Part shown: positions 8,351-18,210 of the stretch, piece by piece
Layout: each line of letters starts with the position of its first letter
How positions within the stretch are numbered: position 1 is the stretch's first letter
Assembly: GCF_003355155.1 (NCBI RefSeq)
Contig: NZ_CP031320.1
Span: 3,339,367 to 3,403,366 of the forward strand
Length of the DNA: 64,000 nucleotides
Source of the DNA: Streptomyces armeniacus
GTDB taxonomy: Bacteria; Actinomycetota; Actinomycetes; Streptomycetales; Streptomycetaceae
Direction of reading: 5' to 3'
The notes under the pieces: generated by a model
What the model was told of the DNA's origin: nothing
Databases searched by the model: none
Seen by the model: only the letters and a program-made list of their open reading frames with translations
Made by a program: the position numbers and the translations under genes

Positions 8351-9757
8351 GTGAGCATCGTTCAGCAGACCGCCGCCGGCCGGACCAGCGCCACAGCCTG
8401 GTCGTACGTCGTGCGCCGGCCCACTTTCGCCGCCGCCCTCCTGTGTCTCGTGTCCTTCGCCGCCTTCTGGTCCGCACAGCGCGCGACGGACGTCTCCATG
8501 ATCGACCTCATGGTCTACCGCGCGGAGGGCTGGGCCGCCCGCAGCGGACAGGACCTGTACCTGCTGCGCGCGACACACGCCGACCTGCCCGCGACGTACC
8601 CGCCGTTCGCCGCGCTGCTGTTCATGCCGCTCACCCTGCTCGACATCGACGACATGCGGACCACCGCGACCCTGCTCAACCTGGGCCTGCTGATCGCCCT
8701 CGTCCATCTCGCCCTCCGGCTCACCGGCCGCCCCCTGCGCATCCCGCGCCCGGCCGCCGTCCTGGTGCTCGCCGCGCTCGCCGTCTGGTGCGAGCCGGTG
8801 TGGACGACGCTGCGCTACGGGCAGGTGAACCTGCTGCTGGCCGCGCTCGTCGTCTGGGACCTCTCACGCCGCCCGGACCACCGGTGGGCGGGCGTGGGGA
8901 CAGGGATCGCGGCGGGCATCAAGCTCACACCCGCGCTGTTCGCGGTGTTCCTGGCGCTGTGCGGGATCGTGGAGGGCTGGCGGCGGCTGCGCCACACCGG
9001 GGTGGTCACCGACGTGTGGAACCCGCGGCTCCGGCAGGCGACCATGGCCACCGGCGCGTTCCTCGCCACGGCGCTGCTCAGCGCCGTCGTCCTGCCGCGC
9101 GACTCGCACCGCTTCTGGTCCGAGGTGCTCTTCACCTCCGACCGGGCCGGCGACATCGAGGGCACGGCCAACCAGTCCCTGCGCGGCGTCCTCGCCCGGC
9201 TGCTGCACACCCCGGATCCGGGCACGCTCGCGTCCGTGCTGGCCGTGGCGGTGGCGGCGGCCGGGCTGGCCGTCGCCGTGGCGGCGTTCCTCGCGGGCCC
9301 GCGGCGCCTGGCGCACGCGCCCGCGTGGGCCGCGCTCGCCTGCGCCGCCACGGCGCTCCTGGTGAGCCCGGTGACCTGGTCGCACCACTGGGTGTGGTGC
9401 GTGCCGCTGGTGCTGCTGCTCGGGACGGAGGCGCTGCACCGTACGAGCGTCCGCTGGTGGACGGGTACGTGTCTGGCGGCGCTGATCTTCTGTACGTACG
9501 CGCTGTGGCTGGTGCCGCACAAGGCGGTCGGCGGGGTGCGGCCCGAACTCCACCAGGGCTTCGGCGAGATGCTGCTCTCCGGCCTCTATCCGCTGGCGGG
9601 CGCGGCTTTCCTGGTGCTCGCGGCGACGCGTGCCGTACGGGCGCTCCGCAGGCCGGTGCCGTACGAGCTGCCGCGGGGCGGAAGCGGGAGCGCGGGCGGA
9701 GGTGCGGCGCGGCAGAGCGCGGCGCCCGCGCCGCGTCAGGCCGTGGCGAAGGAGTAG
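8351..9757 (+). CDS. GT87 family (DUF2029) membrane glycosyltransferase
   Basis: A 468-residue protein from GTG at 8351 (MSIVQQTAAG), preceded by GGAGAG. About ten hydrophobic segments span the protein. The N-terminal loop has DLMVYRAEGWAARSGQDLY, followed by LPATYPPFAALL, the acidic and Pro-Pro motifs typical of GT87/GT-C enzymes. Actinobacterial members are alpha-1,2-mannosyltransferases using polyprenyl-phosphate-mannose on the outer membrane face. The exact acceptor here is unknown. The 3' end overlaps the convergent gene at 9736-9969 by 22 bp. Confidence 0.88.
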   Translation: MSIVQQTAAGRTSATAWSYVVRRPTFAAALLCLVSFAAFWSAQRATDVSMIDLMVYRAEGWAARSGQDLYLLRATHADLPATYPPFAALLFMPLTLLDIDDMRTTATLLNLGLLIALVHLALRLTGRPLRIPRPAAVLVLAALAVWCEPVWTTLRYGQVNLLLAALVVWDLSRRPDHRWAGVGTGIAAGIKLTPALFAVFLALCGIVEGWRRLRHTGVVTDVWNPRLRQATMATGAFLATALLSAVVLPRDSHRFWSEVLFTSDRAGDIEGTANQSLRGVLARLLHTPDPGTLASVLAVAVAAAGLAVAVAAFLAGPRRLAHAPAWAALACAATALLVSPVTWSHHWVWCVPLVLLLGTEALHRTSVRWWTGTCLAALIFCTYALWLVPHKAVGGVRPELHQGFGEMLLSGLYPLAGAAFLVLAATRAVRALRRPVPYELPRGGSGSAGGGAARQSAAPAPRQAVAKE

Positions 9758-9969
9758 AAGCGCTTCAGCGTGCAGTGCTCGTCGAGCAGGCGGCCGTAGA
9801 TCGGCTCACCGTCGAGCTCGCGGTACGTCTCGATCGGGTCGCCCTTTATGATCAGCGCCCGCGCGCATTCCTCGCACCAGTACTGGAACTCGGCGTTCAC
9901 GGGCTCCATATCGCGGACGATCGGAGTCCCACTGCCGCACCAGTCGCACTTCCGGCTGTGAGCCCCCAT
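9736..9969 (-). CDS. Small conserved zinc-ribbon-like protein
   Basis: A 77-residue protein starting ATG at 9969 (MGAHSRKCDWCGSG). Two Cys pairs (CDWC and CEEC, about 24 residues apart) suggest a structural zinc site. It lies 3 nt downstream of another tiny Cys-rich protein, so the two are probably cotranscribed. Its 3' end overlaps the convergent GT87 gene. Function unknown. Confidence 0.75.
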   Translation of the reverse strand: MGAHSRKCDWCGSGTPIVRDMEPVNAEFQYWCEECARALIIKGDPIETYRELDGEPIYGRLLDEHCTLKRFYSFATA

Positions 9970-9972
9970 CAG

Positions 9973-10089
9973 TCAGCTCCAGGTGTGGCCACAGGCCGTG
10001 CACACGTAGGAAACTCCTCCATTGTCGCCGAGCATCTGAGCGACATTCGATGATCCGCAAGCAGGGCACTGGAGGACCGTGGCAGGCAT
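9973..10089 (-). CDS. 38-residue zinc-ribbon microprotein
   Basis: ATG at 10089 to TGA at 9973 encodes MPATVLQCPACGSSNVAQML, then a middle segment, ending VCTACGHTWS. Two CxxC knuckles (CPAC and CTAC) make a clean zinc ribbon that nearly fills the protein. Its stop is 3 nt from the start of the next gene on the same strand. Function unknown; it could be a nucleic-acid-binding or metal-handling factor. Confidence 0.75.
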   Translation of the reverse strand: MPATVLQCPACGSSNVAQMLGDNGGVSYVCTACGHTWS

Positions 10090-10172
10090 CGCTTCCGTCC
10101 CTTCCGGTTCGCCCCGCCCCCCTTCCAGTCGTCACGATTCTGCCATGTTCTTCCCCCTGGCAGGAGCCCCGG

Positions 10173-11624
10173 TCAGCGAGCCCTGCGCAGGAATCCCGCG
10201 AGAGCGCCGAGAGCCGACGTCCCGGCGAGCGCGAGACCGGTCGCCCAGAGGGCGTCGGCGGAGGTTCCGGTCGCCTCCAGCCGGTTGAGGAAGAGGGTGC
10301 CGAGGGTGGCGATTCCGATCAGCATGCCCAGCTGCGTCACCGTGGTCAGCAGCCCGCTGGCGTCGGCGGCCTCCTGCGGGCGTACGGAGCCCAGGGCGCG
10401 GGTCAGCGTCGGGCTGTAGCCGAAGCCGAGGCCCAGGCCGATCCCGGCGAAGGCGGCGAACAGCCACACGCCGCCGTCCCCGCCGTCCCGCAGCACCCAG
10501 CCCAGTGCGGCGTACGAGACGGCCGCCAGCACGAAGCCGCCCGGTACGGCGGTGCGCAGGACACGTTCGGGGAGCCGCTGCCAGAGCAGGCCGACGGCGC
10601 CGAAGGCGACGGCGGTGGGCCCGAACGTGAGCCCGGTGCGCAGCGCGCTGTAACCGAGCCCGCCCTGGAGGTGCAGGGAGAGGGCGAACAGCAGGCCGGC
10701 GTTGGCGGCCATGACGACGGCGATGCGGACCACGGCCAGCGAGATGCCGGGCGCACGCAGCACCCTCGGCGCGATGAGCGGTGAGCCGCCGCGGCGCGCG
10801 AGGCGGGTCTCGTACGCGGCGAACACGGCCAGCACCACGGCGCTCAGCGCGAGCGAGAGCCGGCACCAGGCCGGCCAGTCCCGCTCCTGCCCGAGCACGA
10901 GCGGGACGGTGAACAGGCAGACGGCGGCGGCAAGCAGAAGGAGCCCCGCCAGGTCGAGGCCGCGGGCCCGCTCGGCGTTCCTGGCCTCCCGCTCCTCGCG
11001 CGGCAGCACACGCAGCCCGAGTGCCAGCAGCAGCACACCGATCGGCACGTTGAGCAGGAAGGCGGGGCGCCAGCCCGCGCCGAACAGGTCGGCGCTGACG
11101 AGGACGCCGCCGACGATCTGGCCGGCGGCGGCGCCGGTCGCGATCACGGCGGCGAAGGCGCCGAGCGCGCGGGCCCGCGCGGGGCCGGTGAACGTGCGCT
11201 GGATGAGGCTGAGGATCTGCGGCACCATCACGGCCGCTCCCGCGCCCTGAACGAACCGGAACGCGATCAACTGGCCGGTGCCGGAGGCGAGTCCGCAGGC
11301 CAGCGAGGCGGCGGTGAAGAGGACGAGGCCCTGGAGGAAGACCCGCCCGTGCCCGAACCTGGCGCCCAGCCGGGCCCCGGTGATCAGCAGCACGGCGTAG
11401 CTGATGGTGTAGCCGGCGAGGACGAGTTGCAGGCCGGCGCCGGAGGCGTGCAGATCGGTACGGATCGTGGGCGCCGCCACGTTGACGATGAACACGTCGA
11501 GCAGCGCCATGAACTGCCCGGTCAGGACGGTCACCAGCAGCCAGCGGGACCGGTTGTCAGTGGCGTGGCGTTTACTGGCAGCGTCGGGGATGGACGGCGC
11601 GGACGGCGGGGCGGTCTGGGTCAT
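10173..11624 (-). CDS. MFS drug exporter (DHA2/14-TM type)
   Basis: A 483-residue protein starting ATG at 11624 (MTQTAPPSAPSIP). Around 14 hydrophobic segments are present. Motif A-like GARLGARFGHGRVF follows TM2, and the QFMALLDVFIVNVAAPTI opening is typical of the EmrB/QacA group, which exports drugs by proton antiport. Longer upstream starts read into Arg-rich non-membrane sequence and were rejected. It diverges from the HTH regulator at 11725, separated by 100 bp, so that regulator probably controls it. Confidence 0.9.
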   Translation of the reverse strand: MTQTAPPSAPSIPDAASKRHATDNRSRWLLVTVLTGQFMALLDVFIVNVAAPTIRTDLHASGAGLQLVLAGYTISYAVLLITGARLGARFGHGRVFLQGLVLFTAASLACGLASGTGQLIAFRFVQGAGAAVMVPQILSLIQRTFTGPARARALGAFAAVIATGAAAGQIVGGVLVSADLFGAGWRPAFLLNVPIGVLLLALGLRVLPREEREARNAERARGLDLAGLLLLAAAVCLFTVPLVLGQERDWPAWCRLSLALSAVVLAVFAAYETRLARRGGSPLIAPRVLRAPGISLAVVRIAVVMAANAGLLFALSLHLQGGLGYSALRTGLTFGPTAVAFGAVGLLWQRLPERVLRTAVPGGFVLAAVSYAALGWVLRDGGDGGVWLFAAFAGIGLGLGFGYSPTLTRALGSVRPQEAADASGLLTTVTQLGMLIGIATLGTLFLNRLEATGTSADALWATGLALAGTSALGALAGFLRRAR

Positions 11625-11724
11625 GACGCCACCCTCGGGCTGTTCAGTACGGGTAACCAGAGCCCGCTGATGCTGGTAGTGGCAGCACCTGGCAGGGACG
11701 GGGCACGGGCACGACGATGGGGGC

Positions 11725-12612
11725 GTGACGGTGACGACGGCACAGCGGAACACGGCGGCGCGCCGCAGACCCGAGCTCGCCGCCTTCCTGCGCAGCCGCC
11801 GCGCGCGGGTGACCCCGGCGGACGTGGGGATGCCGCCGGGGCTGCGGCGCCGTACGCCGGGGCTGCGCCGCGAGGAGGTGGCGCAGCTCTCCGGGGTGGG
11901 CGTGACCTGGTACACGTGGCTGGAGCAGGGCCGCCGCATCAACGCCAGCGCGCAGGTGCTGGACGCGGTGGCGCGCACGCTGCGGCTGGACGCGGCCGAG
12001 CGCGAGCATCTCTACCACCTCGCGGAGGTGCCGTTCTTCCCGGAGCAGCTGCCGTCCACGGACTGCGTGGGGGCCGAACTGCAGGGCGTGCTCGACGCGG
12101 TGGAGACGCTCCCGGCCGTGATCTACAACTCGCGGTACGACATCCTCGGCACCAACGCGCAGTACCGCGCGGTGTTCCGGGTCCCTCAGGCACGGGCCGG
12201 CGTGCGGAACGTGCTGTGGACGCTGTTCACCGGCGACCGGGAGAACTGCCCGCTGGTGTTCCGCGACTCCGAGCTGCGGGTGATGGTGGCGATGCTGCGC
12301 GGGGCGTACGGGCGGCACGTGGGCGAGCCCGCGTGGGAGTCGTTCATCCGGCGGCTCTCGGAGGCCAGTCCGGAGTTCGTGGGGATGTGGACGAGCGGGG
12401 ACGTGGTGCCGCCGGGCCCGCGGGTGAAGACGTTCCGGCACGCGGCGGTGGACGGCGAGATACGGATGTCGTCGGTGTCCCTCGCGGTGAACGGGATGCC
12501 GGAGGCGCGGATGGTGGTCCACACGCCGAGCGACGACGAGAGCCGCGCCCTGATAGCCGAAATCCCGCCCCTGGAAAGGGACGGGACCGGCGACGAACGG
12601 GAGTGGAGCTAA
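11725..12612 (+). CDS. XRE-type HTH regulator with MmyB-like ligand-binding domain
   Basis: A 295-residue protein from GTG at 11725 (MTVTTAQRN). The N-terminus has the signature RRTPGLRREEVAQLSGVG, followed by WYTWLEQGR, an HTH domain (about 15-95). The rest matches the MmyB-like PAS-type ligand-binding domain (NSRYDILGTNAQYRAVF, FIRRLSEASPEF). Such regulators commonly sit divergent to an MFS exporter or an oxidoreductase, as here. The last 9 bp including the TAA overlap the opposite-strand tRNA-Ala gene. Confidence 0.9.
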   Translation: MTVTTAQRNTAARRRPELAAFLRSRRARVTPADVGMPPGLRRRTPGLRREEVAQLSGVGVTWYTWLEQGRRINASAQVLDAVARTLRLDAAEREHLYHLAEVPFFPEQLPSTDCVGAELQGVLDAVETLPAVIYNSRYDILGTNAQYRAVFRVPQARAGVRNVLWTLFTGDRENCPLVFRDSELRVMVAMLRGAYGRHVGEPAWESFIRRLSEASPEFVGMWTSGDVVPPGPRVKTFRHAAVDGEIRMSSVSLAVNGMPEARMVVHTPSDDESRALIAEIPPLERDGTGDEREWS

Positions 12613-12676
12613 GGAGATTTGAACTCCTGACCCCTTGCATGCCATGCAAGTGCTCTACCAACTGAGCTATAGCCCC
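12604..12676 (-). tRNA. tRNA-Ala (anticodon GGC), second copy
   Basis: Same 73-nt cloverleaf as the copy at 8063-8135, differing at one T-loop position (TTCAAAT instead of TTCGAAT). The anticodon loop is ATGGCAT. Its 3' end overlaps the stop codon of the convergent regulator gene. A possible -10 (TAAGCT) lies about 23 bp upstream. Confidence 0.97.
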
Positions 12677-12818
12677 GCGTGTTGCGAACGGGCAGAAGCT
12701 TAACGGGTGCGGGGCCCGATTGAGAAATCGCCCCAGGCCCACGGCCCGTGCCGCGCTCAGCCACGGCCCGTACGGCCGCTGCCGCGCTCGGCACCCGACC
12801 GTACAACCGCTGCCGCGC

Positions 12819-13457
12819 TCAGTCGTCGTCGCCGAGCACCGGCTCCGGGAGCGTCCCGGCGTTGTGCTCCAGCAGCCGCCAGCCGCGCACGCTCTCGCCG
12901 AGCACGGACCAGCAGCAGTTGGAGAGGCCACCGAGCGCCTCCCAGGTGCTCGGGTGCAGTCCCAGCAGCCGTCCGATGCTCGTACGGATCGTGCCGCCGT
13001 GGCTCACCACGACGAGCGTGCCGTCGTCCGGCAGCTTCTCCACGCTCCGCTCGATCACCGGCGCCGCCCGGTCCGCGACCTCGGTCTCCAGCTCGCCGCC
13101 GCCGCGCCGCACCGGTTCGCCGCGCTTCCACGCGGCGTACTGGTCGCCGTAGCGCTCGACGATCTCCTCGTGCGTGAGCCCCTGCCAGGCCCCGGCGTAC
13201 GTCTCGCGGAGGGTCTCGTCGTGGCTGACCTCGAGCCCGGTCACGGCGGCCAGCTCGGCCGCCGTGGCCCGCGTGCGCTTGAGGTCGGACGCGATGACCG
13301 CGTCCGGCTTCAGCCCGGCCAGCAGCCGTGCCGAGCGCCGGGCCTGGGCCAGCCCGGCCTCGGTCAGCTCGATGTCCGTCGACCCCTGGAAGCGGCGCTC
13401 CAGGTTCCACGCGGTCTGCCCGTGCCGCCACAGGACGACTCTCCGCCCGCGGCTCAC
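12819..13457 (-). CDS. Histidine phosphatase (phosphoglycerate mutase-like)
   Basis: A 212-residue protein from GTG at 13457, overlapping the rsfS stop by 4 bp. The catalytic RHG motif is in LWRHGQTAWNLERRFQG at about 9-25. The acid/base Glu is in LRETYAGAWQGLTHEE, and the second catalytic His is in VVSHGGTIR. The fold hydrolyses or transfers phosphate through phosphohistidine. The substrate cannot be read from sequence, but its fixed place after rsfS is common in actinobacteria. Confidence 0.93.
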   Translation of the reverse strand: MSRGRRVVLWRHGQTAWNLERRFQGSTDIELTEAGLAQARRSARLLAGLKPDAVIASDLKRTRATAAELAAVTGLEVSHDETLRETYAGAWQGLTHEEIVERYGDQYAAWKRGEPVRRGGGELETEVADRAAPVIERSVEKLPDDGTLVVVSHGGTIRTSIGRLLGLHPSTWEALGGLSNCCWSVLGESVRGWRLLEHNAGTLPEPVLGDDD

Positions 13458-13864
13458 TGCGCCTCCTCCGCGTGCGCGGCCCCCCGCCCCAGTGATGCCT
13501 TCGCGTCCTCGGGCAGCTCGATCTGGGGGCAGTCCTTCCAGAGCCGTTCCAGCGCGTAGTACACCCGCTCCTCGCTGTGCTGCACGTGCACCACGATGTC
13601 CACGTAGTCCAGCAGCACCCAGCGGCCCTCGCGTTCGCCCTCCCGGCGCGCCGGTTTGGCCCCGTGCTCCTTGAGCAGGTGCTCCTCGATGGCGTCGACG
13701 ATCGACCTGACCTGCCGGTCGTTGGGTGCCGAGGCGAGCAGGAAGGCGTCGGTGAGGGCGAGGACGTCGCTGACGTCATACGCGACGATGTCGTGCGCGA
13801 GCTTGTCGGCGGCGGCCTGGGCGGCGGCTTTGACGAGCTCGGTGGAACGGTCCGTGGCTGTCAC
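13454..13864 (-). CDS. rsfS: Ribosome silencing factor
   Basis: A 136-residue protein from GTG at 13864 (MTATDRSTELV). It carries the RsfS hallmarks DVSDVLALTDAFLLAS and WVLLDYVDIVVHVQ with the YYALERLW segment. RsfS binds ribosomal protein uL14 on the 50S subunit and blocks 30S joining under starvation. It sits in the order nadD-LCP-rsfS-phosphatase and overlaps the downstream phosphatase gene, so the two are translationally coupled. Confidence 0.97.
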   Translation of the reverse strand: MTATDRSTELVKAAAQAAADKLAHDIVAYDVSDVLALTDAFLLASAPNDRQVRSIVDAIEEHLLKEHGAKPARREGEREGRWVLLDYVDIVVHVQHSEERVYYALERLWKDCPQIELPEDAKASLGRGAAHAEEAQ

Positions 13865-13950
13865 AGGCAGAGCTTTCGGTCGGGATCGGTTGGCCCGGGC
13901 CGGCAGGCCCGGGCAACAGACCCCAGGATCTCATGTACGCGCACGGGCGC

Positions 13951-15732
13951 TCAGCCCTTGTAGTCCTTGCCCAGGACGACCGTCACGTCGGCGTTGCCCG
14001 CGCCCTTCCCCTTCCGTACGGCGCCGTCCGGCAGTCCGAGCGTCTTGGCGACCTCCGCGGCCTGCGCCTTCTGCGCCGCGTTCGCGTACGTCACCTGGGA
14101 GGTGCCGCCGCTGCCGCCGCCCTGGCCGCCGTCGACGACCGTGAAGCCGCCGTTGACCAGCGCGACCCGTGCCGCCTCCGCGGCGCCCTTGCTGCCGGAG
14201 GCGTTCTGCACGCTGACGGTGGGTGCGGCGCTCGGGTCGGAGTTCTTGACGGTGCCGCCGAGCACGTCCTTGACCAGGCCGTCGCTCGTGCTCCGGCTGA
14301 GCGTCCCGTTCGTCTCGACGGGCAGCACCTTCGTATCGAACGCGCCGTCCTTCGCGAGCGCCGAGAGCCCCGCCAGAGTCGCGCCGAGCGACTCCTCGGA
14401 GAGCGAGGGGTCGAGGATCTGGCCGAGTGACTTCACGGTGTTGGTGGCGCCCGCCTTGTCGCTGGACACCTTCTTCAGGACGGCCTCCATGACCTGCCCG
14501 AAGCGGGTGAGCTGCTTGGCCTTCTGCTCGCCCGTGGCGCTGTACGTGGCGTACGCGACGGCCGCCCGGCCGTCCAGGCTCGTCGCCTTGCCGCGTTCCA
14601 CCAGCGGCTTGTCGCCCTTCTTCTTGCCCGGCACGGCGGTGTCGGTGTCGACGGCGATGCCGCCGACGGAGTCCACGAGGATCTCCAGGTACGGGGTGTC
14701 CAGCCGCCACGTCCCCTTGATCTGCGCGCCGAACAGCCGGTCCAGGGCGTCCCGGGTCGGGGTGGCGCCCTCGTCCTTGACGGACTTGCCGAGTGTGGTG
14801 GTCCCGCCGTCGGCGGTGGAGACGGCGAGGGAGTTGGGCAGCAGGAGGGTGGTGCCCTTCTTCGCGGTGTCGTTGTCGACGAGCAGGGCAGTGGAGCTGG
14901 CGTCGCTGTCGGTGGAGAGGAGGTGTACGGCCAGCACGTCGCGCTTCTCGCCCGCCGCGGCCTTGCCGCTGTCGGAGCCGTTGTCGACGCCGGGCAGCTT
15001 GCCGGCCTGCCAGAGGTAGCCGAGGCCGCCCACCATGGCGAGCACGAGCAGCACGATCAGCGCGCTCTTGCGGTTCCGGCCGCGCCGCTTCGCCTCCTCG
15101 CGCCGCTCGGTGCGGCTCTCGGTGAACTTGAGCCAGTCGATGACGTCCTCGGAGTCGTCGGTCTCCTCCTCGACGAACGAGAACTGCTCGGTGTCGTAGC
15201 CGCCTTCGGGCTGCTGCCGTGACCGTTCCGCCTCGGGCGGCGGTGCCTGCCGGGGGACGCGGCCGCCGGTGTCGGTGGCGGTGCCGTACGGGTCGTATCC
15301 GTACGGCTGCTGCTGGTCCTGCTGCGGCTGCTGCGGCTGGACGTGCTGCTGCGGTGCCTGCTGCTGCGGCTGCCCGCCGTAGTACGCGGCCGGATCCTGG
15401 CCCGCCTGGCCCCCGCCCTGCTGCGGGTACGGATACGAGGGCTGCTGCTGCCCGGTGTCCGCGGCCGGGCCGTACGGGTCGTACGCGGGCTGCTGCCCGG
15501 TCTGCGAGCCGTAGGGGTCGTACGGGTCGTACCCGTCGTATACGGGCTGCTGCTGCCCGCTGTCGGCGGCCGCGCCGTAGGGGTCGTATCCGTACGGCTG
15601 CTGCTGCGGCTGGACGTTCTGCTGCGGTGCCTGCTGCTGGTCCTGCTGGTATATCGGCCGCCCGTACTCGTCGTAGCCGAGGATCTGCGGCTGCTGCTGG
15701 CCATACGGGTCGTATCCGTAGCCGTCTGTCAC
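13951..15732 (-). CDS. LCP (LytR-CpsA-Psr) family protein with LytR C-terminal domain
   Basis: A 593-residue protein from GTG at 15732, overlapping the nadD stop by 4 bp. The first 200 residues are Gln/Tyr/Pro-rich with many repeats of the YDPYG type, and are cytoplasmic. One membrane helix follows a basic stretch ([19 protein letters not shown]). Outside lie an LCP-like domain ([30 protein letters not shown]) and a LytR_C domain ([20 protein letters not shown]). LCP enzymes attach glycopolymers to peptidoglycan. The usual Arg/Asp catalytic pattern is weak here, so this may be a non-catalytic LCP relative. Confidence 0.85.
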   Translation of the reverse strand: MTDGYGYDPYGQQQPQILGYDEYGRPIYQQDQQQAPQQNVQPQQQPYGYDPYGAAADSGQQQPVYDGYDPYDPYGSQTGQQPAYDPYGPAADTGQQQPSYPYPQQGGGQAGQDPAAYYGGQPQQQAPQQHVQPQQPQQDQQQPYGYDPYGTATDTGGRVPRQAPPPEAERSRQQPEGGYDTEQFSFVEEETDDSEDVIDWLKFTESRTERREEAKRRGRNRKSALIVLLVLAMVGGLGYLWQAGKLPGVDNGSDSGKAAAGEKRDVLAVHLLSTDSDASSTALLVDNDTAKKGTTLLLPNSLAVSTADGGTTTLGKSVKDEGATPTRDALDRLFGAQIKGTWRLDTPYLEILVDSVGGIAVDTDTAVPGKKKGDKPLVERGKATSLDGRAAVAYATYSATGEQKAKQLTRFGQVMEAVLKKVSSDKAGATNTVKSLGQILDPSLSEESLGATLAGLSALAKDGAFDTKVLPVETNGTLSRSTSDGLVKDVLGGTVKNSDPSAAPTVSVQNASGSKGAAEAARVALVNGGFTVVDGGQGGGSGGTSQVTYANAAQKAQAAEVAKTLGLPDGAVRKGKGAGNADVTVVLGKDYKG

Positions 15733-16361
15733 GTCCGCGCCCCCTCCGCCCCGTTCCGGTACAACTGCCGCTTGCTGATGTAACGCACGACGCCGTCCGG
15801 CACCAGATACCAGACCGGATCGCCGCGCTCCACCCTCGCACGGCAGTCCGTCGAGGAGATCGCCAGCGCGGGCACCTCCACGAGCGAGACGCCGCCGTCC
15901 GGCAGCCCCGGGTCGGTAAGCGGATGGCCCGGCCGGGTCACCCCGATGAAGTGCGCGAGGGAGAACAGTTCCTCGGCGTCGCGCCAGGTCAGGATCTGGG
16001 CCAGGGCGTCGGCACCGGTGATGAAGAAGAGGTCCGCGTCCCGGTGCTCGGACCGCAGATCGCGCAGGGTGTCGATGGTGTACGTGCGCCCGCCGCGGTC
16101 GATGTCGCTGCGGCTGACCGAGAACTGCGGATTGGAGGCCGTCGCGATGACGGTCATCAGATACCGGTCCTCGGCGGGTGACACCGTCTGGTGGCTCTTC
16201 TGCCACGGCTGGCCTGTCGGCACGAACACCACCTCGTCGAGGTGGAAACGCGCGGCGACCTCACTCGCCGCGACCAGGTGGCCGTGGTGGATGGGGTCGA
16301 AGGTGCCGCCCATCACGCCGAGCCGCCGCTTGGCCGTGCCGGGCACTATGTGCTCTCCCAT
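15729..16361 (-). CDS. nadD: Nicotinate-nucleotide adenylyltransferase
   Basis: A 210-residue protein starting ATG at 16361 ([13 protein letters not shown]). It has the nucleotidyltransferase motif [12 protein letters not shown] at about 19-30 and the C-terminal SSTDCRARV, equivalent to the ISSTxxR motif. It converts nicotinate mononucleotide and ATP to nicotinate adenine dinucleotide in NAD synthesis. It overlaps the LCP gene downstream and probably shares a transcript with the small membrane protein gene upstream. Confidence 0.96.
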   Translation of the reverse strand: MGEHIVPGTAKRRLGVMGGTFDPIHHGHLVAASEVAARFHLDEVVFVPTGQPWQKSHQTVSPAEDRYLMTVIATASNPQFSVSRSDIDRGGRTYTIDTLRDLRSEHRDADLFFITGADALAQILTWRDAEELFSLAHFIGVTRPGHPLTDPGLPDGGVSLVEVPALAISSTDCRARVERGDPVWYLVPDGVVRYISKRQLYRNGAEGART

Positions 16362-16405
16362 GCGTGCCGACCTTAGCCGCTGCGAGCACACGCCGGAGGC
16401 GTGGC

Positions 16406-16573
16406 TCAGCGGTCCCTGTTGAAGCGGGTGGTGATCCACAGCAGCAGGAGCAGGGCGAACAGCGTGCCGCCCCCGATGACGTACGCGCTGAGGCTTTCGT
16501 GCCCGCCGCCGTGTTCGCCGCCGCCGGAGGCGACGGTGACAAGGGTGTCGTGCGCGGAGCTGATCGAAGTCAT
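16406..16573 (-). CDS. Small single-pass membrane protein
   Basis: A 55-residue protein if started at the ATG at 16573 ([10 protein letters not shown]). A His/Gly-rich N-terminus is followed by one membrane helix ([20 protein letters not shown]) and a basic end (RFNRDR). It is 44 bp upstream of nadD on the same strand. Longer starts are possible. No function recognised. Confidence 0.7.
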   Translation of the reverse strand: MTSISSAHDTLVTVASGGGEHGGGHESLSAYVIGGGTLFALLLLLWITTRFNRDR

Positions 16574-16670
16574 CGTCGGCTGAACCAATCCAGGAAGGAG
16601 CGGGCAGGGACCTGTCGGCAACATCGTATGCGTGCGTTCCCCACGGCCTCACGCCGACCGTGCACTCCGG

Positions 16671-16706
16671 CTCCGTATCCGCCTCCGTATCCGCCTCCGT
16701 ATCCGC
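16671..16706. repeat. 12-bp tandem repeat, three perfect copies
   Basis: CTCCGTATCCGC is repeated at 16671-16682, 16683-16694 and 16695-16706, just beyond the stop of the gene at 16714. It is intergenic and was probably generated by slippage. Confidence 0.9.
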
Positions 16707-16713
16707 GGGCGGG

Positions 16714-18210
16714 TCAGCGTCCCGCCAGCGACTTCCGCAGCAGCCGCTCCAGGTCGCCGGGTGTCGCGTGCTCGTCCACGGGCGGCTCGCCGGGCGCGCG
16801 CCGCAGGCGTTTGGTCATCACGTCCTGGATGTCCCGGGTCACCGCGGCGTAGCGGGACGTCGAGGGGCGGGCCCGCGCGTGCTCCATCGACCAGCACAGC
16901 GCCTCGTCGTACTGCTCCCGCAGCGTGCCCCGCGGGACCTCGTCCGGGAGCGAACGGCCCCACGGTGAACAGCCGCCGGGGATGGCCGACTTGCGGGCCG
17001 GCACGGAGCCGCCCTCGTACAGCCGCCGCGTCAGGTCGCCGTCCGAGGTGATCTCCTCGATCAGCCGGCGCGCGTGCCCGGCGTCCGGGCTGCCCTCGGC
17101 GATCGCCAGGTTGTACCCGCCCTGCACCGCGTTCCCGCTGAAGCCGGCGCCGTCGCCGTCGGGCAGCGCGGTGACGCCGTAGCGCGGGGCGCCGCCGTCC
17201 GAGCCGCGCCTGTCGGACTTCCGCAGGTGCTCCTCGAGCCGGGAGATGGCGAACGGCCAGTTCCGCATGGCCAGTGCCTCGCCCGCCAGGAAGCGTTCGA
17301 TGGTCCGGGTCTCGTCGCTCTCCAGCGACTCGTGGTCGAGTACGGGCAGTTGGCCGGCGCCGTCGCGGTCGAAGGCGTCGCCGAGCTCGTGCAGCCCGCG
17401 CCGGGCCTCCGGCGCCGCGACCCGTACGTCGTCGCCCTCGCCGACGATCTCGCCGCCGTTGCGCCAGACCGCCTCGTGGGTGTTGACGGTGAGGCCCTCG
17501 TACGAGTCGAGCTGCGTGACCAGGCCCGCTCGCAGCGTGCCGCGTTCCTCCGCGGAGGGCTCGTAGCGCCGTACGGTGCCCACGAGTTGCCGCCAGGTGC
17601 GCAGGCCGGGGTCGTCCTCGAGCTTGTCGGCGCGGTAGTAGAGCAGCCCGGCGTCCGTCTTCCAGGGGACGGCCCACGCCTTGCCGTCGTACTCCACGGT
17701 GTCGCGTACGGACTGCCAGATGCCCTTCTCGTCCCGCGTGTCCAGGCCGGCCAGCTCGCCTTCGAGCGGCTCGATGAGCCGCTGCCGGGCGAACTCGGCC
17801 GTCCAGGTGACGTCCAGGTTCACGATGTCGTAGTGGTCCCGGTTTCCCGCCTGGAGGGCGGCGACGAGCTGGCTGCGCTGCCCGTCCGAGTCGTCCGGCA
17901 GCTCCACGATGCTCACCCGGCCCGCCAGCCCCAGCCGCCCGGCGGCCTCCTCGATCAGCTCCTTGGCGATGCCGCCGGAGGTCAGATCGGGGCTGACGAC
18001 GATACGGATCTCGCCCGCGCCCGGCGCCGCGCGCGCCGCCCCTCCGGCGGGCGCCCCGTCCGCGCAGGCCGTACCGGCCAGCAGCAGCGCCCCCGCCAGC
18101 GCCAGGGCGCGCCGCACCGCGCCCGTACGCCCCACGCCCGTACGCCCCGCGCCTCCGTGACCGCTCCCGCGCCCGCGACCCCGCCCGCTCCGTACGGTGC
18201 CCGCCCTCAC
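16714..18210 (-). CDS. Extracellular solute-binding lipoprotein of the caspase operon
   Basis: A 498-residue protein from GTG at 18210, overlapping the stop of the caspase-like gene by 4 bp. After an Arg/Gly-rich N-region comes a lipoprotein signal ([15 protein letters not shown]) with Cys at about residue 49. The mature part is a family 1-type solute-binding protein ([60 protein letters not shown]). Such proteins usually feed ABC importers, but no permease or ATPase is nearby. Coupling to a caspase-SBP-VWA protein suggests a sensor role at the outer membrane face. Confidence 0.88.
   Translation of the reverse strand: MRAGTVRSGRGRGRGSGHGGAGRTGVGRTGAVRRALALAGALLLAGTACADGAPAGGAARAAPGAGEIRIVVSPDLTSGGIAKELIEEAAGRLGLAGRVSIVELPDDSDGQRSQLVAALQAGNRDHYDIVNLDVTWTAEFARQRLIEPLEGELAGLDTRDEKGIWQSVRDTVEYDGKAWAVPWKTDAGLLYYRADKLEDDPGLRTWRQLVGTVRRYEPSAEERGTLRAGLVTQLDSYEGLTVNTHEAVWRNGGEIVGEGDDVRVAAPEARRGLHELGDAFDRDGAGQLPVLDHESLESDETRTIERFLAGEALAMRNWPFAISRLEEHLRKSDRRGSDGGAPRYGVTALPDGDGAGFSGNAVQGGYNLAIAEGSPDAGHARRLIEEITSDGDLTRRLYEGGSVPARKSAIPGGCSPWGRSLPDEVPRGTLREQYDEALCWSMEHARARPSTSRYAAVTRDIQDVMTKRLRRAPGEPPVDEHATPGDLERLLRKSLAGR

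Noticed and set aside
16191..16852. Plus-strand ORFs opposite nadD and the small membrane protein
   Set aside because: Out-of-frame antisense readings with no domain support.
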